Shown here: in pieces, positions 41,486-50,446 of the stretch
Layout: every line of letters starts with the position of its first letter
How positions within the stretch are numbered: position 1 is the stretch's first letter
Origin: Streptomyces bathyalis
GTDB lineage: Bacteria > Actinomycetota > Actinomycetes > Streptomycetales > Streptomycetaceae
Direction of reading: 5' to 3'
Length of the DNA stretch: 64,000 nucleotides
NCBI RefSeq assembly: GCF_015910445.1
Contig: NZ_CP048882.1
Location: forward strand, 4,650,001-4,714,000
The notes under the pieces: model-generated
Seen by the model: the letters and a program-made list of their open reading frames with translations, nothing else
Database searches by the model: none
Told to the model about the DNA's origin: nothing
Translations under genes and position numbers: made by a program

Positions 41486-42502
41486 ATGGCAACCCGTGCC
41501 GTCGCCCGTCGTCAGGCCACCGCGACCGGTGCCACTGACACGGCAAGCAGTGTTCGCGCCGCAGGCAGCGAAGTCGCGGACCGCGACCTGGTCGGCATGT
41601 ATCTCGACGAGATCGCGCGTACACCGCTCCTCGACGCGGCTAAGGAAGTCGAGCTGTCGCTCGCCATCGAGGCCGGGGTCTACGCCCGGCGAATACTGGA
41701 CAAGGACGAGGAGCCGCTGGGCACCGAGTCCGCGAGCGCGACAGCGACCCGCGAGGAGCTGGAAGCGATCGTCGCCGAGGGCGAGCGCGCCAAGGACGTA
41801 TTCATCCGCTCCAACCTCCGTCTCGTCGTGGCCGTGGCCCGGCGGTATCCGCGCAGCGGGCTGCCCCTGCTGGACCTGATCCAGGAGGGCAACGCCGGCC
41901 TCGTCCGCGCGGTCGAGAAGTTCGACTACCGCAAGGGCTTCAAGTTCTCCACGTACGCGACGTGGTGGATCCGGCAGGCCATCACGCGCTCCATCGCCGA
42001 CCAGTCCCGCACGATCCGGCTTCCCGTCCACCTCGTGGAGGAGCTGGGCCGCATCCGGCGCGTCCAGCGGGAGTTCAACCGCGAGAACGGGCGTGAGCCC
42101 GAGCCCGAGGAAGTCGCGGCCGAGCTGAGCTCCACGCCGGAGCGCGTCGTCGACGTCCTGGACTGGGCACGTGACCCGGTCAGCCTGAACATGTCCGTCG
42201 ACGAAGAGGGCGAGACGCAGTTCGGCGACCTGCTGGAGGACACCTCCGCGGCCTCGCCCGAGCAGTCGGTCCTGACGCTGCTGCGCCGCGAGGAGCTGGA
42301 CGGGCTCATCGGCCGCCTCGACTCCCGTACCGCCTCCATCATCAAGGCGCGCTACGGCATGGTCGACGGCCGGGAGCGCACGCTCACGGAGGTCGGCAAG
42401 CAGCACGGGCTGACGCGTGAGCGCATCCGGCAGATCGAGAAGCACGCCCTGCTGGAGCTGAAGAAGCTCGCCTCGGACACCGGCTTCGACGCGGCCGCCT
42501 GA
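41486..42502 (+). CDS. hrdD: RNA polymerase sigma factor HrdD (group 2 sigma-70)
   Basis: A 338-residue sigma factor. It has region 1.2 (DLVGMYLDEIARTPLLDAAKEVEL), region 2 (IRSNLRLVVAVARRYPRSGLPLLDLIQEGNAGLVRAVEKFDYRKGFKFSTYATWWIRQAI), region 3, and a complete region 4 (TLTEVGKQHGLTRERIRQIEKHALLELKKL). The N-terminus MATRAVARRQ and the short spacer are those of Streptomyces HrdD. It reads stationary-phase, stress and secondary-metabolite promoters. The ATG at 41486 follows AAGGGAG. It has a long upstream region suited to several promoters. Confidence 0.93.
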   Translation: MATRAVARRQATATGATDTASSVRAAGSEVADRDLVGMYLDEIARTPLLDAAKEVELSLAIEAGVYARRILDKDEEPLGTESASATATREELEAIVAEGERAKDVFIRSNLRLVVAVARRYPRSGLPLLDLIQEGNAGLVRAVEKFDYRKGFKFSTYATWWIRQAITRSIADQSRTIRLPVHLVEELGRIRRVQREFNRENGREPEPEEVAAELSSTPERVVDVLDWARDPVSLNMSVDEEGETQFGDLLEDTSAASPEQSVLTLLRREELDGLIGRLDSRTASIIKARYGMVDGRERTLTEVGKQHGLTRERIRQIEKHALLELKKLASDTGFDAAA

Positions 42503-42780
42503 CGGGCGAGCCGTGGTCCCGGCCGGAGCGGCCGGCCCGCGGCGTGATCGCGGAGACGGACGGCACGACGACAACCGCATATCGAGCGGCGGCGACCATG
42601 AGCCGCCCCAGGAACGAGTCCCGGTGCCTTCCCCCGAGCGCCGGGACTCTTCTCTGCCCGGGGCGATGCGGCAGGGCGGTGCGGCGATGCGGCCGTGCGG
42701 AAGCCCCGCCGCGCCGCCCCGACACGCCTCGCCCCGTGGCTGCCTTTCCAGCCGCCGCCGGGGCGGGAGGCTTCCGGTCC

Positions 42781-43842
42781 TCAGCCCTGGCGGCCAGAGC
42801 CGTACAGGTCCCCGTAGGAGGGGAACACGCCGCCTGGCCCGTCCACTCCCTCCGCCGCGAGTACGGCCTTGACCACCGCTCTCGTCAGCACGTCCGCCGC
42901 GGCAGCCAGGAGATCGTTCAACTCCCCGTCCTTCAGGGAGCGTTCGCAGGTGGCCAGGGTGAACACCGTGTCGCCGTCGTGCATGAGGTGCACCGGCCGC
43001 AGAGCCCGTGCCAGTCCGTCGTGGGCGGTGCCGGCCATCTTCTGGGCCTGGGCGCGCGTGATCGTGGCATCCGTGGCGACCACCGCCAGCGTCGTGTTGA
43101 GCGGGGGCCGCAGCACACCCGCCGACCGCCTGCCCGTCTCCTCCCGGGCCTCGGCAAGCCGTCGCTGCGCCTCCGAGTGCGTGCTGTCGTCCGGCACATG
43201 GGGCAGCCGGTCCCACATCTCTCCGTAGAGGACGCCCGTGGCCGGATCCACCGCCGAACCGGCCGCGTTGACCGCGGTGACCGCGCCGACGGTCACCCCT
43301 GAGCGGAGCACGGTGCTCGCCGTGCCGGTGCCGCCCTTGAGGCCACCGACAACCGCACCCGTGCCCGCACCGACATTGCCCTGTGGAACCGGTGCCCCGG
43401 CCTCCGTCGCTGCCGCGGCCTTCACGGCCTCGCGCCCCAGTGCCGGGTCGGGACGGGCCTGCCAGCGGCCGCCACGTCCGAGGTCGAAGAGGACGGCCGC
43501 CGGTACGACGGGCACGACCTGCGCCGGGTCGGGACCCACGGGCACGCCCCGGCCTTCCGCCTCCAGCCAGCTCACCACCCCCGAGGCCGAGTCGAGCCCG
43601 AAGGCGCTGCCACCGGTGAGCACCACCGCGTGGATGCGTTCCACGACGTTCCGTGGGTCCAACGCGTCCGTCTCCCGCGTGCCCGGGGCCCCGCCGCGGG
43701 AGTCGACCCCCGCCACGGCGCCGCTTTCCGGGGCAAGCACGACGGTCGTGCCGGTCAGCCAGCCGGGGCTGTCCGCTGCCGTCCGTTGGGCATGGCCGAC
43801 CCGCACACCCGGCACGTCCGTCAGAGCGTCCTGAGTAGTCAT
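42781..43842 (-). CDS. P1 (DmpA/S58) family peptidase
   Basis: A 353-residue Ntn-type aminopeptidase that self-cleaves into two chains. It shows the N-terminal LTDVPGVRVGHA, VVLTGGSAFGLD, GNVGAGTGA and the autocleavage site LNTTLAVVATDA, where a Thr becomes the new nucleophile. The start at 43842 gives MTTQDA. Physiological substrates are unknown; DmpA releases D- and L-residues from peptides. Confidence 0.9.
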   Translation of the reverse strand: MTTQDALTDVPGVRVGHAQRTAADSPGWLTGTTVVLAPESGAVAGVDSRGGAPGTRETDALDPRNVVERIHAVVLTGGSAFGLDSASGVVSWLEAEGRGVPVGPDPAQVVPVVPAAVLFDLGRGGRWQARPDPALGREAVKAAAATEAGAPVPQGNVGAGTGAVVGGLKGGTGTASTVLRSGVTVGAVTAVNAAGSAVDPATGVLYGEMWDRLPHVPDDSTHSEAQRRLAEAREETGRRSAGVLRPPLNTTLAVVATDATITRAQAQKMAGTAHDGLARALRPVHLMHDGDTVFTLATCERSLKDGELNDLLAAAADVLTRAVVKAVLAAEGVDGPGGVFPSYGDLYGSGRQG

Positions 43843-43886
43843 GCGGCATGGATACCAGGCGTGCCGGGACGCCGTAGGCTTCATGC

Positions 43887-44090
43887 ATGACCACCGGTTC
43901 GCAGCAGCCCCCCGACCCGGCTGCCCGGCTCTCGTTCGACGATCCGCTCAGCCTGCGCTCGGCGGACGACACCGACAGCGGCTGGGGCGAAGGCCAGGAG
44001 GGCGACGGCGGCACGTCCCGTGGCGGGCAGTCCGCGAGTGCCGCGGATCTGGCCCGCTTCCTGGAGGAGAAGCCGCCGCACCATCTGTGA
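43887..44090 (+). CDS. Small conserved actinobacterial protein
   Basis: A 67-residue acidic, probably disordered protein ending in a short conserved helix, ASAADLARFLEEKPPHHL. Proteins with this ending are common at this chromosomal position in Streptomyces but have no known role. It is divergent from the P1 peptidase gene and convergent with mscL. Confidence 0.6.
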   Translation: MTTGSQQPPDPAARLSFDDPLSLRSADDTDSGWGEGQEGDGGTSRGGQSASAADLARFLEEKPPHHL

Positions 44091-44097
44091 GGCCCGG

Positions 44098-44622
44098 CTA
44101 CTGCTTCTCCGTGCCCACCGTCCCGTCCTGACTCTCGCGCTGCCGGCCGACCGGTCCGTCCGAACCGGTGCGCTGCGCGGCGAGAAGATCGCGGATCTCC
44201 GTCAGCAGGTCCACCTCGTTCACCTCCGCAGGCGCCTCCGGGGTGCTGCTCTTCGCGGCCAGGCGCTCCTTGTACCTGGTCATCGGAAGGATCATGAGGA
44301 AGTAGACGACGGCCGCCGTGATCAGGAAGGTCAGCGAGGCGCTGAGCACCGGACCCCAGTTGATCGGGACGCCGCTCGTCACTTCGCCCGTCGTCTTGTT
44401 GATCTCGCAGGGTGCCTTCAGGCAGGACCTGTACTTGTCCAGGTCCTTCGTCCCTATCGCTCCCACAAGCGGGTTGATCAGACCCTTGACGACAGAATCC
44501 ACGATCTTGCTGAAAGCCGTGCCGATGACGACGGCAACGGCCAGTTCGACCACGTTGCCGCGCATCAGGAATTCCCTGAATCCCGTCAGCAGGCCCTTCT
44601 TCTCGCTCTCGACAGCTGTCAC
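44098..44622 (-). CDS. mscL: Large-conductance mechanosensitive channel
   Basis: A 174-residue membrane protein that opens a wide pore under membrane tension and releases solutes on osmotic downshock. The hallmark first helix GFREFLMRGNVVELAVAVVIGTAFSKIVDSVV, a periplasmic loop with a Cys pair (CLKAPC), a second helix (VLSASLTFLITAAVVYFLMI) and a cytoplasmic helix (LLTEIRDLLAAQ) are present. The start is GTG at 44622. The C-terminal tail is longer than in E. coli. Confidence 0.95.
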   Translation of the reverse strand: MTAVESEKKGLLTGFREFLMRGNVVELAVAVVIGTAFSKIVDSVVKGLINPLVGAIGTKDLDKYRSCLKAPCEINKTTGEVTSGVPINWGPVLSASLTFLITAAVVYFLMILPMTRYKERLAAKSSTPEAPAEVNEVDLLTEIRDLLAAQRTGSDGPVGRQRESQDGTVGTEKQ

Positions 44623-44694
44623 GCTCTTCGACCCGTCTCGTGTCGACTTCTGTGCGGTACGGACAGCGGCGCACGGGGCGGGCGGATCGCCGGC

Positions 44695-45345
44695 TCAGCA
44701 CAGCGTCACCGCCAGCCTGCCGGCGGCCCCCGCGCCCGCGAGCGCGGTGGCCGTCCCGCGCGGCACTCTGAGCACGACAAGTGCTCCTTCGTCCGCTGCG
44801 CCGACCGCGCCAGTCTCCACGGACCTGGGCACTCGATCCACCCGCGCGCCCCTGGCCACGACCCTGGCCCGCCCTGTCCCGTCCGGTCCGGCGATCACAT
44901 CGACCCGGTCTCCCGGGTGGAGCAGCCGCACGGACGCGGCGTCCGCGATCCGCACCGGAGCGGAGACGACGGGCCCCGGCTCCCGCCCGCCCGTGGGATG
45001 CCGATCTGGCAGTGACGTGGTGGCGGCCCGGCCCGGCGGCGACTCCCGTCCGGCGTGAGCGTGGGCCGGATCGGCACGCTCTCCGCGGGGGACCCAGACG
45101 GCGAGCGCCGCCGCTGCGACGGCGAGCCCGGCCGCCGTGACGCGCCGCCGTCCGCGCACGATCCTGCGCAGGCGGTGCCGGCCGCGGAAGGCAGGACGCA
45201 CCGGTGTCAGGTCAGGAACCGCGCGGGGGCCAGGAATGTGGCCGGAGCCGCGGCGGCTGCGGGACCGCGCGTCGCGGCCCTCACCGTGGCCGCCCATGCC
45301 ACCACCGTGGAACCGGTGTTGAGAATCCCGGGGCATCACGATCAC
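44695..45345 (-). CDS. SAF-domain protein (CpaB/RcpC-like)
   Basis: A 216-residue protein: a very basic N-terminus, one membrane helix (VTAAGLAVAAAALAVWV) and an exported SAF/beta-clip domain (APVRIADAASVRLLHPGDRVDVIAG...GALVVLRVPRGTATALAGA). The SAF fold occurs in CpaB/RcpC pilus-assembly proteins, but no pilus genes are next to it. The start is GTG at 45345; an ATG at 45336 is equally possible. Two DnaA-box-like sequences lie 86-112 bp upstream. Confidence 0.75.
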   Translation of the reverse strand: MIVMPRDSQHRFHGGGMGGHGEGRDARSRSRRGSGHIPGPRAVPDLTPVRPAFRGRHRLRRIVRGRRRVTAAGLAVAAAALAVWVPRGERADPAHAHAGRESPPGRAATTSLPDRHPTGGREPGPVVSAPVRIADAASVRLLHPGDRVDVIAGPDGTGRARVVARGARVDRVPRSVETGAVGAADEGALVVLRVPRGTATALAGAGAAGRLAVTLC

Positions 45346-45430
45346 CGCCTGCAGTCGGAGCGTCGGAGAATCCGTCTTCCGCTGCCAGACTGCAGGCTCG
45401 GCGCCGCCTCTGGAGAAATCGGCCGAGATC

Positions 45431-45457
45431 TGTGGATAAGCAGGCAGTTGTGGACAA
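45431..45457. promoter_or_regulatory. Pair of DnaA-box-like sequences
   Basis: TGTGGATAA (45431-45439) and TGTGGACAA (45449-45457), complements of TTATCCACA and TTGTCCACA, the E. coli and Streptomyces DnaA consensus forms. They share orientation and are 18 bp apart, in the non-coding gap upstream of the SAF gene and downstream of the MTA phosphorylase gene. Confidence 0.5.
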
Positions 45458-45561
45458 CCGCGTCACGAAGGGGAGTTGCCGCGACAGCGCCCGGGAGCAC
45501 CCGAGGGGCGACGCCCGACAGCACAGCCCGCGCCACCCGCCGCCTTCGCGGGCAGCAGCCC

Positions 45562-46407
45562 CTACTCCCGCGGAGCGCCCGGGAGTTCGATGCCCGGGTC
45601 CAGTCCGCCGAGCGAATCCGCGCAATGGCACTCGCGCTTCTCGGGCAGCTTCCCGACCGCGTCGAAGAGGACCTTCCGCAGCCGTCCGACGTTCTCCCCG
45701 AACACGCGCAGCACTTCCTCGTGCGAGACGCCCTCGCCGGTCTCCGCGCCCGCGTCCAGGTCCGTGACGAGATTCAGCGAGGAGTAGCAGAGCCGCAGTT
45801 CACGGGCGAGAACCGCCTCCGGGTGGCCGGTCATGCCGACGACGGACCAGCCCTGCGCGGCATGCCACCGCGACTCGGCGCGTGTGGAGAAGCGGGGGCC
45901 CTCGACCACGCACAGCGTGCCGCCGTCGACCGCCTCCCAGCCCTGCTCCCGCGCCGCGGCCAGCGATGCCTGCCGCCCGGCCTCGCAGTACGGGTCGGCG
46001 AAGGCCAGATGCACGACGTTCGGCACGGACCCGTCGGGCAGCGGCTCACCGTCGAAGTACGTCTGCGTACGCGACTTGGTGCGGTCCACGAGCTGGTCCG
46101 GCACGAGCAGCGTCCCCGGCCCGTACTCGGGGCGGAGACCGCCCACCGCGCACGGACCCAGCACCTGCCGCGCGCCGACGGAGGCCAACGCCCACATGTT
46201 CGCGCGGTAGTTGATGCGGTGCGGAGGCAGATGGTGCTTGCGGCCGTGCCGCGGCAGGAAGGCGACGCGACGGCCGGCCAGCTCACCGATGAACAGCGAG
46301 TCGCTCGGTGTGCCGTACGGGGTGTCGACCGTGACCTCGGTCACGTCGTCGAGGAAGGAGTAGAAGCCGGAACCGCCGATGACGCCGATCTCTGCCTGTT
46401 CACTCAT
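45562..46407 (-). CDS. mtnP: S-methyl-5'-thioadenosine phosphorylase
   Basis: A 281-residue enzyme that splits methylthioadenosine with phosphate into adenine and methylthioribose-1-phosphate for methionine salvage. Evidence: the phosphate loop IGGSGFYSF, FLPRHGRKHHLPPHRINYRANMWAL, VVEGPRFSTRAE and MTGHPEAVLARELRLCYSSL. It is a purine phosphorylase family 2 member. It is preceded on the same strand by the fmdB-type gene but separated by 120 bp. Confidence 0.93.
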   Translation of the reverse strand: MSEQAEIGVIGGSGFYSFLDDVTEVTVDTPYGTPSDSLFIGELAGRRVAFLPRHGRKHHLPPHRINYRANMWALASVGARQVLGPCAVGGLRPEYGPGTLLVPDQLVDRTKSRTQTYFDGEPLPDGSVPNVVHLAFADPYCEAGRQASLAAAREQGWEAVDGGTLCVVEGPRFSTRAESRWHAAQGWSVVGMTGHPEAVLARELRLCYSSLNLVTDLDAGAETGEGVSHEEVLRVFGENVGRLRKVLFDAVGKLPEKRECHCADSLGGLDPGIELPGAPRE

Positions 46408-46528
46408 GCGGCCACCCTAAGGGGAGCATGCGAACGCGCGCTGGCGGGCCGTGAAGCCCGCCACGGCAGTTCCGGGGCGGGCGCCCAGCAGGGGCCCGCC
46501 CGGTCCACGAGAGGTCTCGGCCGCGCTC

Positions 46529-46933
46529 TCAGGCGGCCGAACTGCCCGCCTTGCTCGTGCTCTTGGAGTCGTTGCTGCCGGACGAGTTCGACGAGGAGGA
46601 CGAGGAGCCCGCCTTCGCCGAGTCCGAGGAGCCCGAACCGGAGCCGGAGTCGGAGGACGAGGACGTCGAGGACGACCCGGAGGTCGATGAGGAGTCGCCG
46701 TTGCTCTTGGACGACGATTCGGAGGAGCCGGAGGACGACTTGCCGGAGTTCGCCGAACTGCGGCTGTCGTTCCGATAGAAGCCGGAGCCCTTGAAGACGA
46801 TGCCGACGGCCGAGAACACCTTCTTCAGGCGGCCCTCACAGCTGGGGCACTCGGTCAGCGAGTCATCGGTGAACTTCTGCACCACCTCGAGGCCCTCGCC
46901 GCACTCGGTGCACTGGTACTGGTACGTCGGCAC
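46529..46933 (-). CDS. FmdB-type zinc-ribbon protein with serine-rich tail
   Basis: A 134-residue protein. The first 45 residues are an FmdB zinc ribbon, MPTYQYQCTECGEGLEVVQ then CPSCEGRLKKVFSAVGIVFKGSGFY, with CxxC pairs for one zinc. The rest is a low-complexity Ser/Gly/Asp tail of about 75 residues, likely disordered. The start is GTG at 46933 behind AGGAGGAG. A CIRCE-like operator directly upstream suggests HrcA-controlled heat-shock expression. Family function is unclear, although FmdB was first linked to formamidase regulation. Confidence 0.88.
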   Translation of the reverse strand: MPTYQYQCTECGEGLEVVQKFTDDSLTECPSCEGRLKKVFSAVGIVFKGSGFYRNDSRSSANSGKSSSGSSESSSKSNGDSSSTSGSSSTSSSSDSGSGSGSSDSAKAGSSSSSSNSSGSNDSKSTSKAGSSAA

Positions 46934-46942
46934 GTTCTCCTC

Positions 46943-46969
46943 CTGGCACTCTTACTCGGTGAGTGCTAA
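46943..46969 (-). promoter_or_regulatory. CIRCE-like HrcA operator
   Basis: CTGGCACTC, 9 bases (TTACTCGGT), GAGTGCTAA. The second half matches the CIRCE consensus (TTAGCACTC-N9-GAGTGCTAA) at 9 of 9 positions, the first at 7 of 9, with exact spacing. It lies 10-36 bp upstream of the GTG start of the FmdB-type gene, overlapping its ribosome site. Confidence 0.75.
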
Positions 46970-46999
46970 CGACGCTCCATATTGCAGTATTCCCGCGCC

Positions 47000-48463
47000 T
47001 CAGTCCACCGGGACAGGTGGACGGTGACCCACCCCACCTCCGGACGAGCGATCTCCCGGGCGTATCGCGAGCCGGCGGCGGAAGACGACGAGTGCGGCCA
47101 GCGCCAGCCCCGTACCCGCGAGCGGCGCGAAGAAGCCCGCGCCGGCGCCCGCCGCATCCGTCAGCTGCCCCGCGGCCATCGAGCCGGACGCCTGCCCCAG
47201 CGCCACCGCGCCCGTCAGCCAGGTGAACGCCTCGGTGCGGAACGCCGCCGGGACCAGCAGCTCGACCAGCGTGAAGCCCGTGATCATGGACGGCGCGACC
47301 CACAGCCCCAGCACGAGTCCGAGCCCGCCCACCAGCGGCAGCCACGGCGTCAGTTGGGCCGTCACGGCCATCGCGAGCGCAGCCAGGACGAGCACCGGAT
47401 AGGCGATCAGCAGCCGCACGTCTGCGCTCCGTCTCCAGTGCACCGTGCCGACGGCGAGAGCGGCCGACATGTTGCCCGCGGCGAAGACCCCGTACAGCAC
47501 GCCGTTGAGTTCCGGGGCGCCCGCGGACTGCGTGAAGGCGGCGACCGAGACCTGCATGCCGCCGAAGACGGTGCCTATGCCCAGCAGCGCCGCGATCAGA
47601 ACCCGCACGCCCCTGACGCCGAGCGCCGAGTGGACGCCGCCTTCGCCGCCCGTGGCGTCGCCGCCGGAGCCCTCGCCGGTGGCGCTGCCGGCACGGCCGC
47701 CACGGCGCCGTGCCCCCGGGCGCACCTCCGGCTGGGTGCCTCGCTGCGCGGCGAAGAGCAGTCCGCTGCCCAGCATCAGGGCGACCTCCGCGGCGAGGCC
47801 GGCCGCCGGGTGCACCCCTGTGCACAGTGCCGTCGCGAGTACGGGGCCGACGACGAAGCTGAATTCGTCCGTCACCGACTCGAAGGCCGCCGCCGTCGTG
47901 ACGAGCGACGGGGCACCCCGATCGTCCCGGCCGCTCGTGCCGTCCGCGTCGCCGCTGCCGCCCTTGCCCTTCCGGCCCTCCGAACCGTCCGGGCCCTCCG
48001 ATCCGTCCAGGCCCTCCGAACCGCCCCGGCCGCTCAGGCAGGCCGACCAGCGCGCCCGCACCATCGGGCTGATCTGCGGGATGGTCGCACCGGCCGGCAC
48101 CGCGGCCGCGAACAACGTCCACAGCGGCGCCTCGCGCAGCGCCAGCACGATCAGCGCCGAGACCGACAACGCGTGCAGCAGCACGAGCGGAACCAGTACG
48201 GCCCCCTGCCCGAAGCGGTCGGTGAGCTTGCCGCCCTGCGGTGCGAGCAGGGCCATCGAGACCCCTGAGAGCGCGATGACGATGCCCGCTGCCCCGTACG
48301 AACCGGTGGTGTGCTCGACGAGCAGCACCGTGCCGACGCCGAGCATCGCGATCGGCTGCCGTGCCAGGAAGCCGGGTATCAGGAAGCGCCATGCGCCGGG
48401 TGTGCGCAGCAGTGCGCCGTAGCCGCTCCGGCGGTCGCCGGTCGCTGTGGCCGGGGTTGCCAC
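47000..48463 (-). CDS. MFS transporter
   Basis: A 487-residue exporter of the major facilitator superfamily. Twelve hydrophobic segments can be traced, split by a long Gly/Asp-rich loop near 170-195 and a basic loop near 245-275. The start motif FLARQPIAMLGVGTVLLVEHTTGSYGAAGIVIALSGVSMALLAPQGGKLTDRFG covers helices 1-2 and the A motif. It is similar to Streptomyces drug-efflux-type MFS proteins; the substrate is unknown. Confidence 0.88.
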   Translation of the reverse strand: MATPATATGDRRSGYGALLRTPGAWRFLIPGFLARQPIAMLGVGTVLLVEHTTGSYGAAGIVIALSGVSMALLAPQGGKLTDRFGQGAVLVPLVLLHALSVSALIVLALREAPLWTLFAAAVPAGATIPQISPMVRARWSACLSGRGGSEGLDGSEGPDGSEGRKGKGGSGDADGTSGRDDRGAPSLVTTAAAFESVTDEFSFVVGPVLATALCTGVHPAAGLAAEVALMLGSGLLFAAQRGTQPEVRPGARRRGGRAGSATGEGSGGDATGGEGGVHSALGVRGVRVLIAALLGIGTVFGGMQVSVAAFTQSAGAPELNGVLYGVFAAGNMSAALAVGTVHWRRSADVRLLIAYPVLVLAALAMAVTAQLTPWLPLVGGLGLVLGLWVAPSMITGFTLVELLVPAAFRTEAFTWLTGAVALGQASGSMAAGQLTDAAGAGAGFFAPLAGTGLALAALVVFRRRLAIRPGDRSSGGGVGHRPPVPVD

Positions 48464-48729
48464 GGCCGAGCCTCTCTGCCACCTGGTAGCGCGCTGCTGC
48501 GCCGAAGGCTGTCCTCTTGCGCGGTGCCGACCGGCCGCGCCAGCCCTGCGTCAGGCGGGAACGGTGAATTCTCTTGCCCTCTGGAGGATAACGGCCTCGT
48601 CGGCACTCGTGATCCCCGTGAACCAGCCCCGTGAGGCCCTGAAACCCCCGCCCCGAACGCCGTCCCGAACCCCGCCTCCGAACCCGCCCCGAAGTGGTCC
48701 GGATCCGCGCCCCGAACGGACCTCGCCCC

Positions 48730-50226
48730 TCAGTCCCGCATTGACCCGTGGAGCCAGCCCGCGAGCTTGCCGCCCCGGCCGACGTCCAGCAGCCGCTTCT
48801 CGGCCGCATCACGCACCGGGTCGGTCGCCACGACGAGCAGTTCGTCGCCGTGGCGCAGCATCGTCGTCGGCAGCGGTACGAAGCTCTTGTCGTCCCGTAC
48901 GACGAGCGTGACCGCCGCGCCCGGCGGGAGGCGCAGCTCGCCCACCTCGACGCCGTGCATCCTCGAGTGCGGGGGGATGGCCACCGACAACAGGTGTCCC
49001 CGCAGCCGTTCCAGGGGCGCGGACTCGATGTCGATGTCCATCGGTTCGTCGCTGTCGCTCAGGTTCAGCTTGCGCGCCAGCCAGGGCAGCGTCGGCCCCT
49101 GCACCGCCGTGAAGATGACCACGAGCATGAAGACGATGTTGAAGATGCGCTCGCTGCCCCCGACGTCGGCGACGCGTGGGATCGTCGCGAGCACGATCGG
49201 CACCGCTCCCCGCAGCCCCGCCCACGAGAGCAGCGCCTGGTCGCGCCAGCGCTGGTCGAAGGGGAGCAGGCTGCACATCACCGACAGCGGGCGGGCCACG
49301 ATCGTCAGCACGAGCCCGACGCCGATCGCCGGCCAGAAGTCGTCGACCAGGTCGTGCGGCGTGACCAACAGGCCGAGCAGCACGAAGAGTCCGATCTGCG
49401 CGATCCATGCCAGCCCGTCGGCGAAGCCCCGCACGGCGGGACGGTGGGGCAGCTTCGCGTTGCCCAGAATCAGCGCCGTGACGTAGACCGCGAGGAACCC
49501 GGAGCCGTGCAGCATCGCGCCGCTCGCGTACGACAGCACGCACAGCGCCATCACGGCGATCGGGTAGAGGCCCGAGGCGGGGAGTGCCACCCTGCCGAGC
49601 CCCATCGCGCCCAGCTTGCCCACCGCGAGCCCGATGACGAGTCCGATGGCGAGCTCCAGCAGGAGCTCGCCGACGAGCACGTACCAGTGGCTCGGCGAGA
49701 AGTGCAGCTGGGAGAAGGCGACGACGAGGATGACGACCGGAGCGTCGTTGAAGCCCGATTCCGCCTCCAGCACACCCGCCAGCCGCTTCGGGAGAGGCAC
49801 CTTGCGCAGCACGGAGAAGACGGCGGCCGCGTCGGTCGAGGAGACCACGGCGCCCACGAGCAGTGCCGTCTGCCAGGTGAGGCCGATGAGGTAGTGGGCC
49901 GCGGTCGCCGTGACCAGCACGCTCACGGCCACACCGACCGTCGAGAGGACGGCCGCGGCCGGTACCGAGGGGCGGATTTCACGCCACTTCGTGCTGAGGC
50001 CGCCCTCGGTCAGAATCACCACAAGGGCCGCGTAGCCGAGCGTGCGGGTCAGTTCGGCGTTGTCGAACTGCACGCCCAGGCCGTCCTGCCCCAGGGCGAT
50101 GCCGATTCCTAGATAGACCAGCAGGCTGGGAAGCCCGCTGCGCGATGAGAGTCTTACTGCGGCGACCGCGAACAGCAGGACGAGGGTGCTGAGGAGAAGC
50201 AGTTGGTTGAGGCGGTCGACACTCAG
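48730..50226 (-). CDS. CPA-type K+/H+ (or Na+/H+) antiporter with TrkA-C domain
   Basis: A 498-residue cation/proton antiporter. About 12 helices cover residues 5-390, with the ion-site region SSTDAAAVFSVLRK and ESGFNDAPVVILV; a C-terminal TrkA-C regulatory domain (LPPGAAVTLVVRDDKSFVPLP) follows. Homologous sense continues upstream of the first ATG (50073): (S)VDRLNQLLLLSTLVLLFAVAAVRLSS then GLPSLLVYLGIGIALGQDG. The only start-like codon in frame there is CTG at 50226, behind AGAGAGGA. Starting at 50073 would lose the first helix and part of the second. Confidence 0.85.
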   Translation of the reverse strand: MSVDRLNQLLLLSTLVLLFAVAAVRLSSRSGLPSLLVYLGIGIALGQDGLGVQFDNAELTRTLGYAALVVILTEGGLSTKWREIRPSVPAAAVLSTVGVAVSVLVTATAAHYLIGLTWQTALLVGAVVSSTDAAAVFSVLRKVPLPKRLAGVLEAESGFNDAPVVILVVAFSQLHFSPSHWYVLVGELLLELAIGLVIGLAVGKLGAMGLGRVALPASGLYPIAVMALCVLSYASGAMLHGSGFLAVYVTALILGNAKLPHRPAVRGFADGLAWIAQIGLFVLLGLLVTPHDLVDDFWPAIGVGLVLTIVARPLSVMCSLLPFDQRWRDQALLSWAGLRGAVPIVLATIPRVADVGGSERIFNIVFMLVVIFTAVQGPTLPWLARKLNLSDSDEPMDIDIESAPLERLRGHLLSVAIPPHSRMHGVEVGELRLPPGAAVTLVVRDDKSFVPLPTTMLRHGDELLVVATDPVRDAAEKRLLDVGRGGKLAGWLHGSMRD

Positions 50227-50446
50227 GGGCGGATCCTCTCTCTCGCTCGAACCGCGAAGTCCCTTCCACGTTCGTCAGTTCGTTCGCGTTGCTAACAATT
50301 TACCATTGCTTGAATGTCGTGGACGGCCGGGCTGTGACTCCCTGTGTAGCGCTGCTCCGGCTCCGCCTATGGTTGGTCCGGCGTGGCTCCGTCAGCTCCG
50401 CTCCGGTCCTCACGCCCAAGGTCCACCCTGCCCTCGAAGGACAGCG

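Noticed and set aside
41132-44701. A 1,189-codon minus-strand frame across hrdD and the P1 peptidase locus
   Set aside because: It overlaps clear genes (HrdD regions 2 and 4, MscL, P1 peptidase) and has no coherent domain; it is an open frame created by high GC content.
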